From assembly GCF_003217295.1 (NCBI RefSeq), contig NZ_QJTJ01000001.1:1-64000 (forward strand): a DNA stretch of 64,000 nt, in the 5' to 3' direction. Origin of the DNA: Ureibacillus chungkukjangi. Lineage in GTDB: Bacteria; Bacillota; Bacilli; Bacillales_A; Planococcaceae. Of this stretch, positions 1-8,414 are shown one piece after another (the first letter of the stretch is position 1; the number at the start of each line of letters is the position of its first letter). The position numbers and the translations under genes are program-made. Below the pieces are notes generated by a model. It saw only the letters and a list, made by a program, of their open reading frames with translations. It searched no databases and was not told the DNA's origin.

Positions 1-4
1 ATTT

Positions 5-41
5 AAAAAAGCTGCCGCCTGCAAAATACAGACAGCAGCTT
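5..41 (-). terminator. Rho-independent terminator after the HlyD-like gene
   Basis: Arms at 11-21 and 29-39 pair over 11 bases on the minus strand, with two G-U wobbles that only work in that orientation. The stem is followed by a run of six T (plus-strand A at 5-10). It ends the operon of the two membrane genes to its right. Confidence 0.8.
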
Positions 42-116
42 CAACAAGTTGCCTAGGCTCTTTTTCAAAATGTCCTTTACAAAGGGTACACTTTAATTCC
101 TCTAGGTAGCTTCCTT

Positions 117-1439
117 TTAGAAAATAATATATTTAGCGTATTGCTTCCAATTAAGCTCATTTAAAGTGCTTTTACTTGGTGTTTCGAATGGCATTGGGAA
201 AAATGCATTTGAAGGTTCGTTTTTAATTTGGTCATATAACACAATACTACCATTTGAAATACCACTCAAAATCGCTTCTCCTCTGTCTTCGAAGGCAACA
301 TCCACTATCGAACTTCGAATTTTCCCATCTACGTCTATTGCATACACGAAGGTAGCTTCTTTTGTTTCTTTGTCATCCGCTATTTTTTTCTTTAGTACCC
401 AGTTCTTATCTACTCTAAAGGCACTTGGTGTTTCGTTAATAATAACTTTTGCCTTAGTTAGACTAGCATATGGTTTATTAACGACTTCCTCATTCAAATC
501 CACTCTTACCTCAAAGGAAAGTGGTTCAGGTAATTTTACTACCTTTTCCATTTCTCTATACCAAAGGGAGCTAGTAGCTGGAATAGTTTGCTTTTCTACA
601 ATAGTTCCTAGTATTTCGACTTGCGGTTCTACTGAGCTACTAGTATCTTCAGCATTTGTTAATCCTTCATGTTCAGCTACCGTGTCGAAAATGGATTGAT
701 CCAGCTCAACAGATTGATTTTCTGCAACCTTTTCCCACTCTTGCTCTGAAACGTAGGTGATGAGGTTTTTTTGGTCTGTATAAATTATAAATGTAATAGC
801 TCCACTTTCATCAATAACCTCTCCAATTACCCCATCAATCGGACTTGAGAGAACATTTGAAAAGCTAAGGTCAGAAATTCGGTCTTCTAATATAGCAATA
901 TTTCTTTCTACCTCAGCGATTTGCTTTTCAATTGATGCAATCGCTTCTACAGGAGTTCCCTGCATTATCTCTGTTTCTACTGTAATAGATAGTTCATCAT
1001 CAATTTGTTCTGAATCAATCGTCGTAACTGGATCATTTATATCCTGTGCCTCTAATCGTCTCAGAATGCCCTCTAAGGTCGTCAACTCACTTTCGTAGGC
1101 ATTCACCTCAGATTGGATCTTAGACTGCTCCTGTGTAGCTTCTTCCGTTTTATAGGCGGCAATCTCTTCGTTGGCACTAATTTTTTGACCGGGACGGACA
1201 GAAATCTGTGATAATGCATTTGCATCAGCTGTAATTCGAATCTCTTCATGTGGGATAAGCATTGCCTCTTTTTCTATATAAGCCCTTTGTTGCTCTAATG
1301 CTACTCTTTCATAATCGGTAATATAGTATGAGCGTGCAATTTTGCTATCCTCTTTAAAAATAATTACACAATTTACTGTTAAAAATACTAATAATAAAAC
1401 ACTACCTAAACCAATCCAATGTTTCCTATTACTTTTCAT
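117..1439 (-). CDS. Membrane-fusion (HlyD/RND adaptor-like) protein
   Basis: A 440-residue protein with one N-terminal membrane anchor (about residues 8-28) and the rest predicted outside. Residues ~60-95 look like a biotinyl/lipoyl-like half, two helical coiled-coil stretches follow (about 95-135 and 165-195), then the second half of the hairpin domain with the motif SPIDGVIGEV near 200, and a beta-rich C-terminal part. This order is typical of periplasmic-adaptor/HlyD proteins, which in Gram-positive bacteria partner ABC exporters or act in cell-envelope processes. Its ATG overlaps the stop of the upstream membrane gene by 4 bases (ATGA), so the two are translationally coupled. No ATPase gene is visible beside it, so the cargo is unknown. 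Confidence 0.7.
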   Translation of the reverse strand: MKSNRKHWIGLGSVLLLVFLTVNCVIIFKEDSKIARSYYITDYERVALEQQRAYIEKEAMLIPHEEIRITADANALSQISVRPGQKISANEEIAAYKTEEATQEQSKIQSEVNAYESELTTLEGILRRLEAQDINDPVTTIDSEQIDDELSITVETEIMQGTPVEAIASIEKQIAEVERNIAILEDRISDLSFSNVLSSPIDGVIGEVIDESGAITFIIYTDQKNLITYVSEQEWEKVAENQSVELDQSIFDTVAEHEGLTNAEDTSSSVEPQVEILGTIVEKQTIPATSSLWYREMEKVVKLPEPLSFEVRVDLNEEVVNKPYASLTKAKVIINETPSAFRVDKNWVLKKKIADDKETKEATFVYAIDVDGKIRSSIVDVAFEDRGEAILSGISNGSIVLYDQIKNEPSNAFFPMPFETPSKSTLNELNWKQYAKYIIF

Positions 1440-2125
1440 AAACCTACCACCTTAGTAACATAATCATAGAGAGGTAAGACACTAATTCCAGCTGTTACAA
1501 GAGCAAAGAAAATATGTATGCCAATTATTTTTGTTAATAATAAGCCCTTACTCTCATCCTCCCATTGCGACAGAAAACTATATTGAATAAAAATAGCAAC
1601 AGCTGTAGCAATAGAAAGCTGATTAAAAAAGTAAATGACAAAGCTTTCATCTGTTAAATATGTACTTATCGGACCTAATGACAAAAATGATATTGCCGTC
1701 GTAAATCCGGACATGGCGAAAACAATAAAAAGTATAGCTTTTTCTAGTAGAATACTCGCAATAACAAAGATTTGTATCTTCGAAATCGCTTTAAAGGAAT
1801 AATCAGTCAATATCGCTAAACAAATTGCGACAAAATAGTAATGAAAAGCAAAAAATAACAACCCTTTGATTGCGGCACCTAACACCGCTAAATATCGACC
1901 TACAATATACTCCTCTTCTAAGTTTTCAGCCATAAGATGAGTCAAATTTTCAGAACCCATTCCCCAGACACTTCTAATAACGAAAAAGAAAATCGTTAAG
2001 CCCAGAAGTATAAAGAATCGACTATGATAACCTTTTAATCGATGATTTTGTTCTTGATTATCTAATGCAAAGGCTAATTTACTAGGATTTAATAATGATT
2101 GCCAAAATCTAAATTGATAGTCCAT
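1436..2125 (-). CDS. Polytopic membrane protein, partner of the HlyD-like protein
   Basis: This 229-residue protein has about five hydrophobic helices (near residues 35-52, 80-105, 115-140, 160-180 and 200-220) and a short charged N-terminus. The layout resembles small Yip1-type membrane proteins that accompany HlyD-like adaptors (compare YknW next to YknX in Bacillus), but I cannot see a decisive motif. It is preceded by a good ribosome-binding site (AAAGGA, about 7 bases before ATG) and overlaps the next gene by 4 bases. A shared role in envelope export or assembly is inferred from the coupling only. Confidence 0.5.
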   Translation of the reverse strand: MDYQFRFWQSLLNPSKLAFALDNQEQNHRLKGYHSRFFILLGLTIFFFVIRSVWGMGSENLTHLMAENLEEEYIVGRYLAVLGAAIKGLLFFAFHYYFVAICLAILTDYSFKAISKIQIFVIASILLEKAILFIVFAMSGFTTAISFLSLGPISTYLTDESFVIYFFNQLSIATAVAIFIQYSFLSQWEDESKGLLLTKIIGIHIFFALVTAGISVLPLYDYVTKVVGL

Positions 2126-2223
2126 GTGTAGTCCTTTCTTTTCTTAGAAATATATGTTTTTACTAATATAACAGATAATGTAAATAGATTTAAATGCACA
2201 ACCCCCAAAATACTCCAATAGGT

Positions 2224-3234
2224 TTATAAAGCTTTTAAAAGAAACATTTCTAAATACCTTTCTCTATTCCCACTAATGGACTTTAATTTCAAATCAACTT
2301 CTGACAAATTTTTTAGTGCTTTTAATAATCGTTCCTCATTAGGGCGTTGTCTATTTTCCAGCATCAGCTTCACTCGATATGGGTGAAGCTTTAGCTGCTT
2401 TGAAATCTGATTAGGATGATACCCTTTTTTCTGCAAATAATAAACATTACTCATTGTACGAATATTTGAAGCTAAAAGGCCCACTAACATGATTGGTTCT
2501 TCCTTTTGTCTTAGCAAATCATGATAAATCTGAAGTGCTTCAGAGACATTGCGAGATAAATAAGCATTTAACATTTTAAAAGCATCATGCTCTAATGTTT
2601 TAGCTACTAATTCTTCAACCAGATGTACGGTAATTTGTCCTTCCTCACCTAGATATAAAGCCATTTTTTCAATTTCTATTTGGAGCTGCAGCATATTGGC
2701 TCCAACCATTTCCACTAACTTATCTACTGCATCATCAGTTATACTTTTCTCAAAGCCTTTGACCTCACTTCGAATCCAAGTAGCTAAATCATTTTCTTTT
2801 GGTGTTTCAGCATGAAGCAGTATACTTTTTTCTTTCACGGCTTTCGTTATTTTTTTTCGTTCATCTAATTTTTCGTAAGGTGCTATAAATAACGTGACAC
2901 AAAAATCGGATGGGTGGGCTAGCCAGTTTTCAAGCCGCTTTAAATCATGCTCTATTTTCTCTTTCCCTTTTTCACTTGCTTTTAAAAATGAAGCATTTTT
3001 GGCAATGACTAATTTTCTTTCAGAAAAGAATGGAAACGTATCTGCCTCATCAATCACTAAATCAACAGGCTGCTCGTCCATATCAAAGGTCATAACCTCT
3101 GCTTCTTCAGCTGTATTTAACGCTTCTTTTATTCGTTTGATTGTTTCGTCGATAAAATAAGATTCTTCTCCATAAATACAATATACAGGAGCAATTTGCC
3201 CATTTTTAATCTCTTTCCAAGCTTTTGTAAACAT
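2224..3234 (-). CDS. holA: DNA polymerase III delta subunit
   Basis: HolA is the clamp-loader subunit that opens the beta sliding clamp. The 336-residue product begins MFTKAWKEI and has the family's N-terminal features: PVYCIYGEESYFIDE near residue 20, a long AAA+-like module lacking a true P-loop, and a helical C-terminal domain with MLVGLLASNIR. I start at 3234 rather than the longer open frame (3273), because GGAGG lies 8 bases upstream of this ATG. Position next to yqzM and comEC is the standard Bacillus order (yqeN). In B. subtilis rpsT follows; here the two membrane genes do. Confidence 0.93.
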   Translation of the reverse strand: MFTKAWKEIKNGQIAPVYCIYGEESYFIDETIKRIKEALNTAEEAEVMTFDMDEQPVDLVIDEADTFPFFSERKLVIAKNASFLKASEKGKEKIEHDLKRLENWLAHPSDFCVTLFIAPYEKLDERKKITKAVKEKSILLHAETPKENDLATWIRSEVKGFEKSITDDAVDKLVEMVGANMLQLQIEIEKMALYLGEEGQITVHLVEELVAKTLEHDAFKMLNAYLSRNVSEALQIYHDLLRQKEEPIMLVGLLASNIRTMSNVYYLQKKGYHPNQISKQLKLHPYRVKLMLENRQRPNEERLLKALKNLSEVDLKLKSISGNRERYLEMFLLKAL

Positions 3235-3337
3235 ATTGCTTCCTCCTAACTTTTCGTATATATAAGTATACACGTTTTTCGTTTTCTATCATCCATGTAT
3301 AAAAATTTTCAATAAGACAAAAGTTAGTTAGTAGAAA

Positions 3338-3366
3338 TTGATTTATTGGATATAGCTTTTTATAAT
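3338..3366 (+). promoter_or_regulatory. Sigma-A-type promoter for yqzM
   Basis: TTGATT at 3338-3343 and TATAAT at 3361-3366 are separated by exactly 17 bases, 40 bases before the yqzM start codon. The region is the only gap available for a rightward promoter between the divergent holA and yqzM. Confidence 0.55.
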
Positions 3367-3405
3367 ATATTCACTTATAATTGATGTTGAGTAGGAGGGA
3401 TAGGT

Positions 3406-3570
3406 ATGTCATCACATGATGAAAACGTTGTAACACACAATCCTTTTGAAGGAAAAAATGGCGCATCTATGCGTAACCAAGCAATCGATGCTGGTATAGG
3501 ATTTGGCGTTTCATTCGTATTTTTTGCAATTATGTTTATTATCGCAATCATTGTTGAAGTAGCAGCATAA
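3406..3570 (+). CDS. yqzM: YqzM-family small membrane protein
   Basis: A 54-residue plus-strand gene. The ATG at 3406 follows AGGAGGGATAGGT. The protein has a polar N-terminus, the conserved-looking stretch RNQAIDAGIGFGVSF, and one C-terminal hydrophobic helix ending in VEVAA. B. subtilis YqzM occupies the same place, opposite in strand between comEC and holA, and shares the NxAIDxGxGFGVSF pattern as I remember it. Its function is unknown; the coupling to competence genes is positional only. It has its own promoter upstream and a two-way terminator immediately downstream. A longer minus-strand frame over the same bases (3375-3599) is a shadow. Confidence 0.85.
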   Translation: MSSHDENVVTHNPFEGKNGASMRNQAIDAGIGFGVSFVFFAIMFIIAIIVEVAA

Positions 3571-3583
3571 TCGGTGTTACGCG

Positions 3584-3624
3584 AAAAGAGGAATTTCAAG
3601 ATAAACTTGAGATTCCTCTTTTTT
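3584..3624. terminator. Bidirectional terminator between yqzM and comEC
   Basis: A 15-base stem (3586-3600 with 3606-3620, one wobble) with a T run on the plus strand (3619-3624) and a shorter one on the minus strand. It serves the convergent yqzM and comEC; the comEC stop codon lies at its edge. Confidence 0.85.
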
Positions 3625-5920
3625 AATGCTTATTTTGTTTACTCGATTTTACTTTAACCGATTCACCATCCAGCCTTACTTCAATTGTTCCAACCTCTCC
3701 AGTTGCTAAAGTTGTTAAACCTAAATTTTGAAAACGTTCAACCACTTCCAAATGAGGATGACCATAACGATTATTTTCTCCAGCACTAAAGACTGTTATT
3801 GCTGGCATGAATCTTTTCACAAACGCTTCACTACTCGACGTTTTACTCCCATGATGCCCTGCCTTCAAAAGCTCTACCTGAGCTAATTCAGGATATTTTT
3901 GCAGGATTGATTCCTCCCCTGCTTCCTCTACATCGCCCATGAATAAAGCCTCGAAATTTCCTTTTGTAAGGTACAACACAAGTGAATCATTGTTCCCTTC
4001 ATAAGTTGTGTCAACTGGCCATAGATAAGAAAATGATACCCCTCTTTTCACCCAGCTTACATTTGCAATTTGCTCTACTACGGGAATTTTCTGTTGCTTT
4101 GCCTCTACTAGCAAATCTGTCATTACTTCTTTGGAGTAGGAGCTTGGTGAGATGTGTATTTCTTCAACTTGTATTTCCTGCAATATTTCCTCTGCTCCTT
4201 CAACATGATCACTATCTGCATGAGTCAAAATCAATTTATTAATTTTAGAAATACCCTTCCCCTTTAAAAAGGGTACAACAGTATCTCTTCCAATTTCATA
4301 TGGACTTTTAGTCTTTTTCCATTCCTCCTGGTTAAATCTCAAAATTCCACCTGTATCAATCAAATAAACCTCGTCCTTAAAGGGTAATTCGATGACAACG
4401 CAATCCCCTTGTCCAACATTGACAAATGTAATAATTAAATCATTCGTCATTTTCCCACTAATATGGATGAGTAATGCAGGAAGAAGAAGGACAGCAAGGA
4501 CTTTCGATAGTTTCACTTTTACATCAATTAAATAAAATGTTGCAAAAACACTAAAATAGGCAATAGTTATTGTAATAAGAGTTGGCCTTCCAGGATTCCA
4601 CATTTGATGGGGGATTGCCTGTAACCAGGTGATAATTGTTGTTAGCATACTTCTTAGTGGCTCATAGATAAAAAACATTAAGGCTGCGAGTGGTTCAACA
4701 ACATAAGAGGTGGCTAATAGAATGATATTTACGGGTAAAATAATGAAAGAGAATAGTGGCACAAAGAATATATTTACTAATAAAGATGAGAGGCTAAGTT
4801 CATAAAAATGCAATAGAAGTAATGGATAAACGAGTAACTGAGAAACGAAGGTAATGAGAAAGGATTGAACAATCCATAAGGAATACCGATTAATAAATTG
4901 ACCCGAGTAAATTAGACTAATTGTTGCCAAATAGGATAATTGGAAGCCGATCTGATAAATAGACCAAGGCTCTAAGTAGACAAAAAATATAAAACTAATG
5001 GAGAGGGCATCAGCTGCTGCCAGTTTGCCTTTAAGACGGCTAATCATAATTAGCTCAACAACGGTAACAGCACGCCACACTGATGGTGCTCCACCTGCTA
5101 GTAAAGCATAAATCGGTAAAATAACTAAAAGAACGATAGAGGCAAGTTCTCGCCTAACACCAAGCCTTAAAAGTCCTTGATAAAATATGAATGCCACTAT
5201 GCCCACATGAAGTCCAGATATGGCAAACAGATGAGTAATGCCTAGTTTTTGATAAGCCCTGGTCATTTCATCGTCCATATTTTCCTTCAAGCCAATAATT
5301 AAGGCCTGTGCTTCTGCTACAAGTGATGGTGGGAATACTTCTTCAATGTGCTTTTTCACTTTAAATCGTTGCTTTGCTATCCTTTGGGAGATACTGTTAC
5401 GGGTTTCGATGTATTGCCAATCAGATATTTCCACAACTCCGATAGCACCCTTACTCTTTAAATAGCTCCCCATATCAAAAGCAAATTCATGATTTGGTTG
5501 TGCGGGTTCAACCTGATCTCCGTTCACTAAATATTTACGCCCTGCCAACGAATACTGCTGGAAAGAATGCTTTTCCTTTTCAGATTCAAATTGATAAACG
5601 ACGTAAACCTTCGTTTCTTGGGAGTCCTTCATAAAACCGCGCAAAGAATCACCATTTATTTTATATTCGTCTGTCCATGTTAAATCGGTTGGAAATTGGA
5701 GTGGTTTTTCGATTGCATGGAGAGCCTGCGTAAAGTAAGTAAAACTGAATACAGCCGTAATAGTGATACTTAATATATGAATAATACTAAATTTTTTCAT
5801 GTAGAGTAATAGTGTAATTGGCACCAATAAAAACAATAGCCTCACCGATTCATGAGCCGCAATTGACGCAATGAGAACCGATAAGGCATAGAAAATCCAT
5901 TTATGCTTGAACGAGATCAA
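3623..5920 (-). CDS. comEC: ComEC DNA-uptake channel
   Basis: This 765-residue membrane protein is the channel that moves single-stranded transforming DNA across the membrane. In order it shows an N-terminal helix pair and an OB-like DUF4131 region (~75-170), the Competence domain with multiple helices (~205-480, beginning with an ISGLHVG motif near 235), and a C-terminal metallo-beta-lactamase-like domain (~490-755) with THADSDHVEG and AGHHGSKTSS, the metal-binding motifs linked to degradation of the non-transported strand. Length matches the family (B. subtilis 776). The start overlaps the end of comEB by 20 bases. All uptake domains appear complete. Confidence 0.95.
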   Translation of the reverse strand: MISFKHKWIFYALSVLIASIAAHESVRLLFLLVPITLLLYMKKFSIIHILSITITAVFSFTYFTQALHAIEKPLQFPTDLTWTDEYKINGDSLRGFMKDSQETKVYVVYQFESEKEKHSFQQYSLAGRKYLVNGDQVEPAQPNHEFAFDMGSYLKSKGAIGVVEISDWQYIETRNSISQRIAKQRFKVKKHIEEVFPPSLVAEAQALIIGLKENMDDEMTRAYQKLGITHLFAISGLHVGIVAFIFYQGLLRLGVRRELASIVLLVILPIYALLAGGAPSVWRAVTVVELIMISRLKGKLAAADALSISFIFFVYLEPWSIYQIGFQLSYLATISLIYSGQFINRYSLWIVQSFLITFVSQLLVYPLLLLHFYELSLSSLLVNIFFVPLFSFIILPVNIILLATSYVVEPLAALMFFIYEPLRSMLTTIITWLQAIPHQMWNPGRPTLITITIAYFSVFATFYLIDVKVKLSKVLAVLLLPALLIHISGKMTNDLIITFVNVGQGDCVVIELPFKDEVYLIDTGGILRFNQEEWKKTKSPYEIGRDTVVPFLKGKGISKINKLILTHADSDHVEGAEEILQEIQVEEIHISPSSYSKEVMTDLLVEAKQQKIPVVEQIANVSWVKRGVSFSYLWPVDTTYEGNNDSLVLYLTKGNFEALFMGDVEEAGEESILQKYPELAQVELLKAGHHGSKTSSSEAFVKRFMPAITVFSAGENNRYGHPHLEVVERFQNLGLTTLATGEVGTIEVRLDGESVKVKSSKQNKH

Positions 5921-6473
5921 ATAGTTCTTTCACCTTCTCTTCAAAAGGCTGTAGCTCCTCTTTAGAAGCACCCAGATTTCTTAGCTTATCTAGCATCCCT
6001 ACGGCGAGCTCAAGTTTTTCATCCTTTAAAAAATCAATTTTAGATTCGTCAAAAGGAATTTGTACAACATTTACATTCGCTTTTTTAAATAATTCTAATG
6101 CATACGCATTATTTTTATAATCATTTGCATAATATAAGTTTTTTATGCCTGCTTGAATAATAGTTTTTGAGCAAGGCAAACAAGGAAAATGTGTTACATA
6201 TATATCCGCACCATTAGCTGGTGTACCATATTTCGCACATTGCAGTAATGCGTTTGTTTCAGCATGAACTGTTCGAACACAATGATTATCTACAACATAG
6301 CAGCCATCCTCAATACAATGCTCGTCGCCTGAAATCGAACCATTGTAGCCACCTGCAATAATTCTTTTCTCTCGGACAATTGTCGCACCAACTGCTAATC
6401 TAGTACATGTACTTCTTAGGGCCAATAGATGACTTTGTGCCATAAAAAACTGATCCCATGTTATTCGCTCCAT
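5901..6473 (-). CDS. comEB: ComEB, dCMP deaminase family
   Basis: A 190-residue zinc-dependent deaminase converting dCMP to dUMP. The zinc-site motifs are present: HAETNAL and PCLPCSK. A further His/Cys-rich N-terminal insert (DEHCIEDGCYVV and NHCVRT) fits dCMP deaminases. I start at ATG 6473 because GGAGG sits 7 bases upstream; the frame opens earlier (6530) without a site. In Bacillus the comEB reading frame lies between comEA and comEC and is dispensable for transformation. It follows comEA after 78 bases and overlaps comEC. Confidence 0.93.
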   Translation of the reverse strand: MERITWDQFFMAQSHLLALRSTCTRLAVGATIVREKRIIAGGYNGSISGDEHCIEDGCYVVDNHCVRTVHAETNALLQCAKYGTPANGADIYVTHFPCLPCSKTIIQAGIKNLYYANDYKNNAYALELFKKANVNVVQIPFDESKIDFLKDEKLELAVGMLDKLRNLGASKEELQPFEEKVKELFDLVQA

Positions 6474-6551
6474 ATGATTACCTCCAAACTGTCTTATCAA
6501 TAGTTTAGATGGAAAAGCCTTATTATGCAAATGTGTCTAATTTGCTATTTC

Positions 6552-7220
6552 TTATTTCACTACGATAAATTCTTTTAATTTTTCAAAGGTTTTTTCTCCG
6601 ATACCAGTCACATTTTTCAAATCATCAATTGTTTTGAAGGAGCCATTTTCCTCACGAAACGCTAGAATTGCTTGTGCTTTTGAAGGACCAATTCCAGGGA
6701 GTGTTGTTAATGCTGCCTCATCGGCACTATTCAAATCTATCTTTGTACCTTGTGAACTAGATGATGCGGCTGTAGAGCTGACTACTACTTGTCCAATCGA
6801 ATTCTCTTGGTCTATTTCCTCGCCTATTTTAGGGATATAGATGAGCATCTCATCCTGAAGCTTTTGTGCATGGTTTACCTCTGTGGATTGAGCCTCTTCA
6901 GTATAACCACCAGCTCTATCAATCGCATCTATAATTCGATCATCTGCAGTTAAGATATAAACTCCTGGTGATTTTACGGCACCTTTTACATCAACCATAA
7001 TCTCTTCAATTTTAGGTTGCTCAATTGTGGCATTTGTTGTAGCCTCATTCTCGACTACCTCTTCATTTTGCTCTTGTGGAATTGTTGTAATCGTAAAGGT
7101 TTCTTCTTCACTTGAAGTATCTTGTTGCAGGAAAACATAAAGGAGAATTAAACAAACGATGCCGGGGAATAGCACCATTTTTCCATACTTTTTTAAAGCT
7201 TGCTGAAATATAAAAAACAC
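6552..7220 (-). CDS. comEA: ComEA, membrane DNA receptor for transformation
   Basis: ComEA binds incoming double-stranded DNA at the membrane. The protein (up to 222 residues) has one N-terminal membrane helix, a low-complexity acidic linker, a SLBB-type domain (~75-130, motif VDVKGAVKSPGVY) and a C-terminal pair of helix-hairpin-helix motifs (~160-222, LPGIGPSKAQAI and VTGIGEKTF) that bind DNA. The start is uncertain. The frame opens with GTG at 7220, but GAGAGG is directly against it. With normal spacing the site would serve an in-frame ATA at codon 4, and the first ATG is codon 15. A hairpin lies just upstream. Confidence 0.92.
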   Translation of the reverse strand: MFFIFQQALKKYGKMVLFPGIVCLILLYVFLQQDTSSEEETFTITTIPQEQNEEVVENEATTNATIEQPKIEEIMVDVKGAVKSPGVYILTADDRIIDAIDRAGGYTEEAQSTEVNHAQKLQDEMLIYIPKIGEEIDQENSIGQVVVSSTAASSSSQGTKIDLNSADEAALTTLPGIGPSKAQAILAFREENGSFKTIDDLKNVTGIGEKTFEKLKEFIVVK

Positions 7221-7228
7221 CTCTCAAG

Positions 7229-7276
7229 GAAGGTAAATCATATGGAGTATATTTATAATATACATAATTTACCTTC
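7229..7276 (-). repeat. Inverted repeat in the comEA upstream region
   Basis: GAAGGTAAAT at 7229-7238 and ATTTACCTTC at 7267-7276 are perfect inverted 10-mers, and inner arms GTATATT/AATATAC extend the structure with a small bulge. It lies between the yqeM stop and the comEA start. No T run follows directly, so it is not a standard terminator. A minus-strand promoter-like pair (TTGAAG with 17 bases to TAAATA) overlaps it, so an operator is possible. Confidence 0.5.
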
Positions 7277-7299
7277 AAATGAAAAGTGTCTAAATTGTA

Positions 7300-8043
7300 T
7301 TATTTAATTGCACGGATAAAAATTCTTTCGCTTTCCTCAGTTGGAGGTTCATCTGTCCAATCCGCTGTTACTTCAACTTGAGTAAAACCAATCTCTTTTA
7401 ACCATTGTACGTACATGTCTGCAGGAAAGGTTCTTTGAAAGTGCTCTTCATCAAATCTTTCGAAAAGTCCACTTTCCTCCTTCAAAAAGAAGGTCATTTG
7501 ATGATAAACCGAATGCTCGAACTCACCTGGCTCTGTATACCACAGATAAGTGATGTCTCCATCATCATACGTAAAAGGACTTTCCATAAAAATATGATCC
7601 ATTTTAAACAGTGAATGCACATCAAAAAATAGTTGACCGCCCTCACGTAAGGCACCGTGAATTCTTTTTAGTGTTTCAATTACCGCATCTACTTGTGGTA
7701 CATAGTTAATAGAATCAATCGGAATTGTTACAACATCCAAATCAGAGAAGCCTTCCAATTCATCCATCGACATTGTAAATAAAGGAATTGAAGCTCCATG
7801 AGCCTGTAATCGTTCATAGGCAACAGCTAGCATATCCTCAGATAAATCAATTCCGCTTACATTATAGTCCTGTTGATGAAAGAGAAGGGAAAGTGTTCCT
7901 GTACCACAGCCAATATCCAATAATTTGGGGTACTGCTCTTGTGGAGCATATGTTTTCACCCAATTGACATATTGGTCATACGGAATATCTTGCATTAACT
8001 GATCGTACACAAGCGCAAATCTTTCATAGCTAGAATTTATCAT
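7300..8043 (-). CDS. yqeM: YqeM, SAM-dependent methyltransferase
   Basis: A 247-residue class I methyltransferase. Motif I is LLDIGCGTGTLSL (residues ~41-53) and the acidic residue of motif II is in GIDLSEDML, both binding S-adenosylmethionine. The substrate is not known in B. subtilis either. Its ATG overlaps the rsfS stop by 4 bases, so it is coupled to rsfS. This is the usual last gene of the yqeG-yqeM run before the late competence genes. In B. subtilis the divergent comER separates it from comEA; there is no such gene here. Confidence 0.85.
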   Translation of the reverse strand: MINSSYERFALVYDQLMQDIPYDQYVNWVKTYAPQEQYPKLLDIGCGTGTLSLLFHQQDYNVSGIDLSEDMLAVAYERLQAHGASIPLFTMSMDELEGFSDLDVVTIPIDSINYVPQVDAVIETLKRIHGALREGGQLFFDVHSLFKMDHIFMESPFTYDDGDITYLWYTEPGEFEHSVYHQMTFFLKEESGLFERFDEEHFQRTFPADMYVQWLKEIGFTQVEVTADWTDEPPTEESERIFIRAIK

Positions 8044-8387
8044 TCTGCAGTTGGTACATCAAGCTGAGGAGCATCTCCCCAAAGACGTTCTAAATTATAA
8101 AATGCACGCTCATCTTTATGGAAAATGTGTACAACAATATCTCCAATATCAACTAAAATCCAACGAGCCGAGTCAAATCCCTCTACACGTTTTACATCAT
8201 AGCCGTGCTCTTGTGCTTTGTCTTGAACTTCTTTAGCAATTGCTTGTGCTTGACGATCAGAATTACCGTTACATATTAGAAAATAATCTGCTAGTAATGA
8301 GATATTTTCCATATTTAGTACAACGATATCCTCACCTCTTTTATCATCTATTGCTTTATAAACAATCTCTAGTAAAGTTTGTGTCAT
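8040..8387 (-). CDS. rsfS: Ribosomal silencing factor RsfS
   Basis: RsfS (YqeL, DUF143/Iojap family) binds ribosomal protein uL14 and blocks joining of the subunits when nutrients run low. The 115-residue product matches the family in length and shows the hallmarks DYFLICNGNSDRQ, EGFDSARWILVDIGD and VVHIF. It lies 27 bases after yqeK and overlaps yqeM, as in B. subtilis. Confidence 0.95.
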   Translation of the reverse strand: MTQTLLEIVYKAIDDKRGEDIVVLNMENISLLADYFLICNGNSDRQAQAIAKEVQDKAQEHGYDVKRVEGFDSARWILVDIGDIVVHIFHKDERAFYNLERLWGDAPQLDVPTAE

Positions 8388-8414
8388 TCTTCACTTTTCC
8401 TCTCTATTTAACGC

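Noticed and set aside
166-699. 177-codon plus-strand frame over the HlyD-like gene
   Set aside because: It opposes a gene with coupling, terminator and domain pattern; no ribosome site.
3375-3599. 74-codon minus-strand frame
   Set aside because: It is antisense to yqzM, which has the ribosome site, promoter and family motif.
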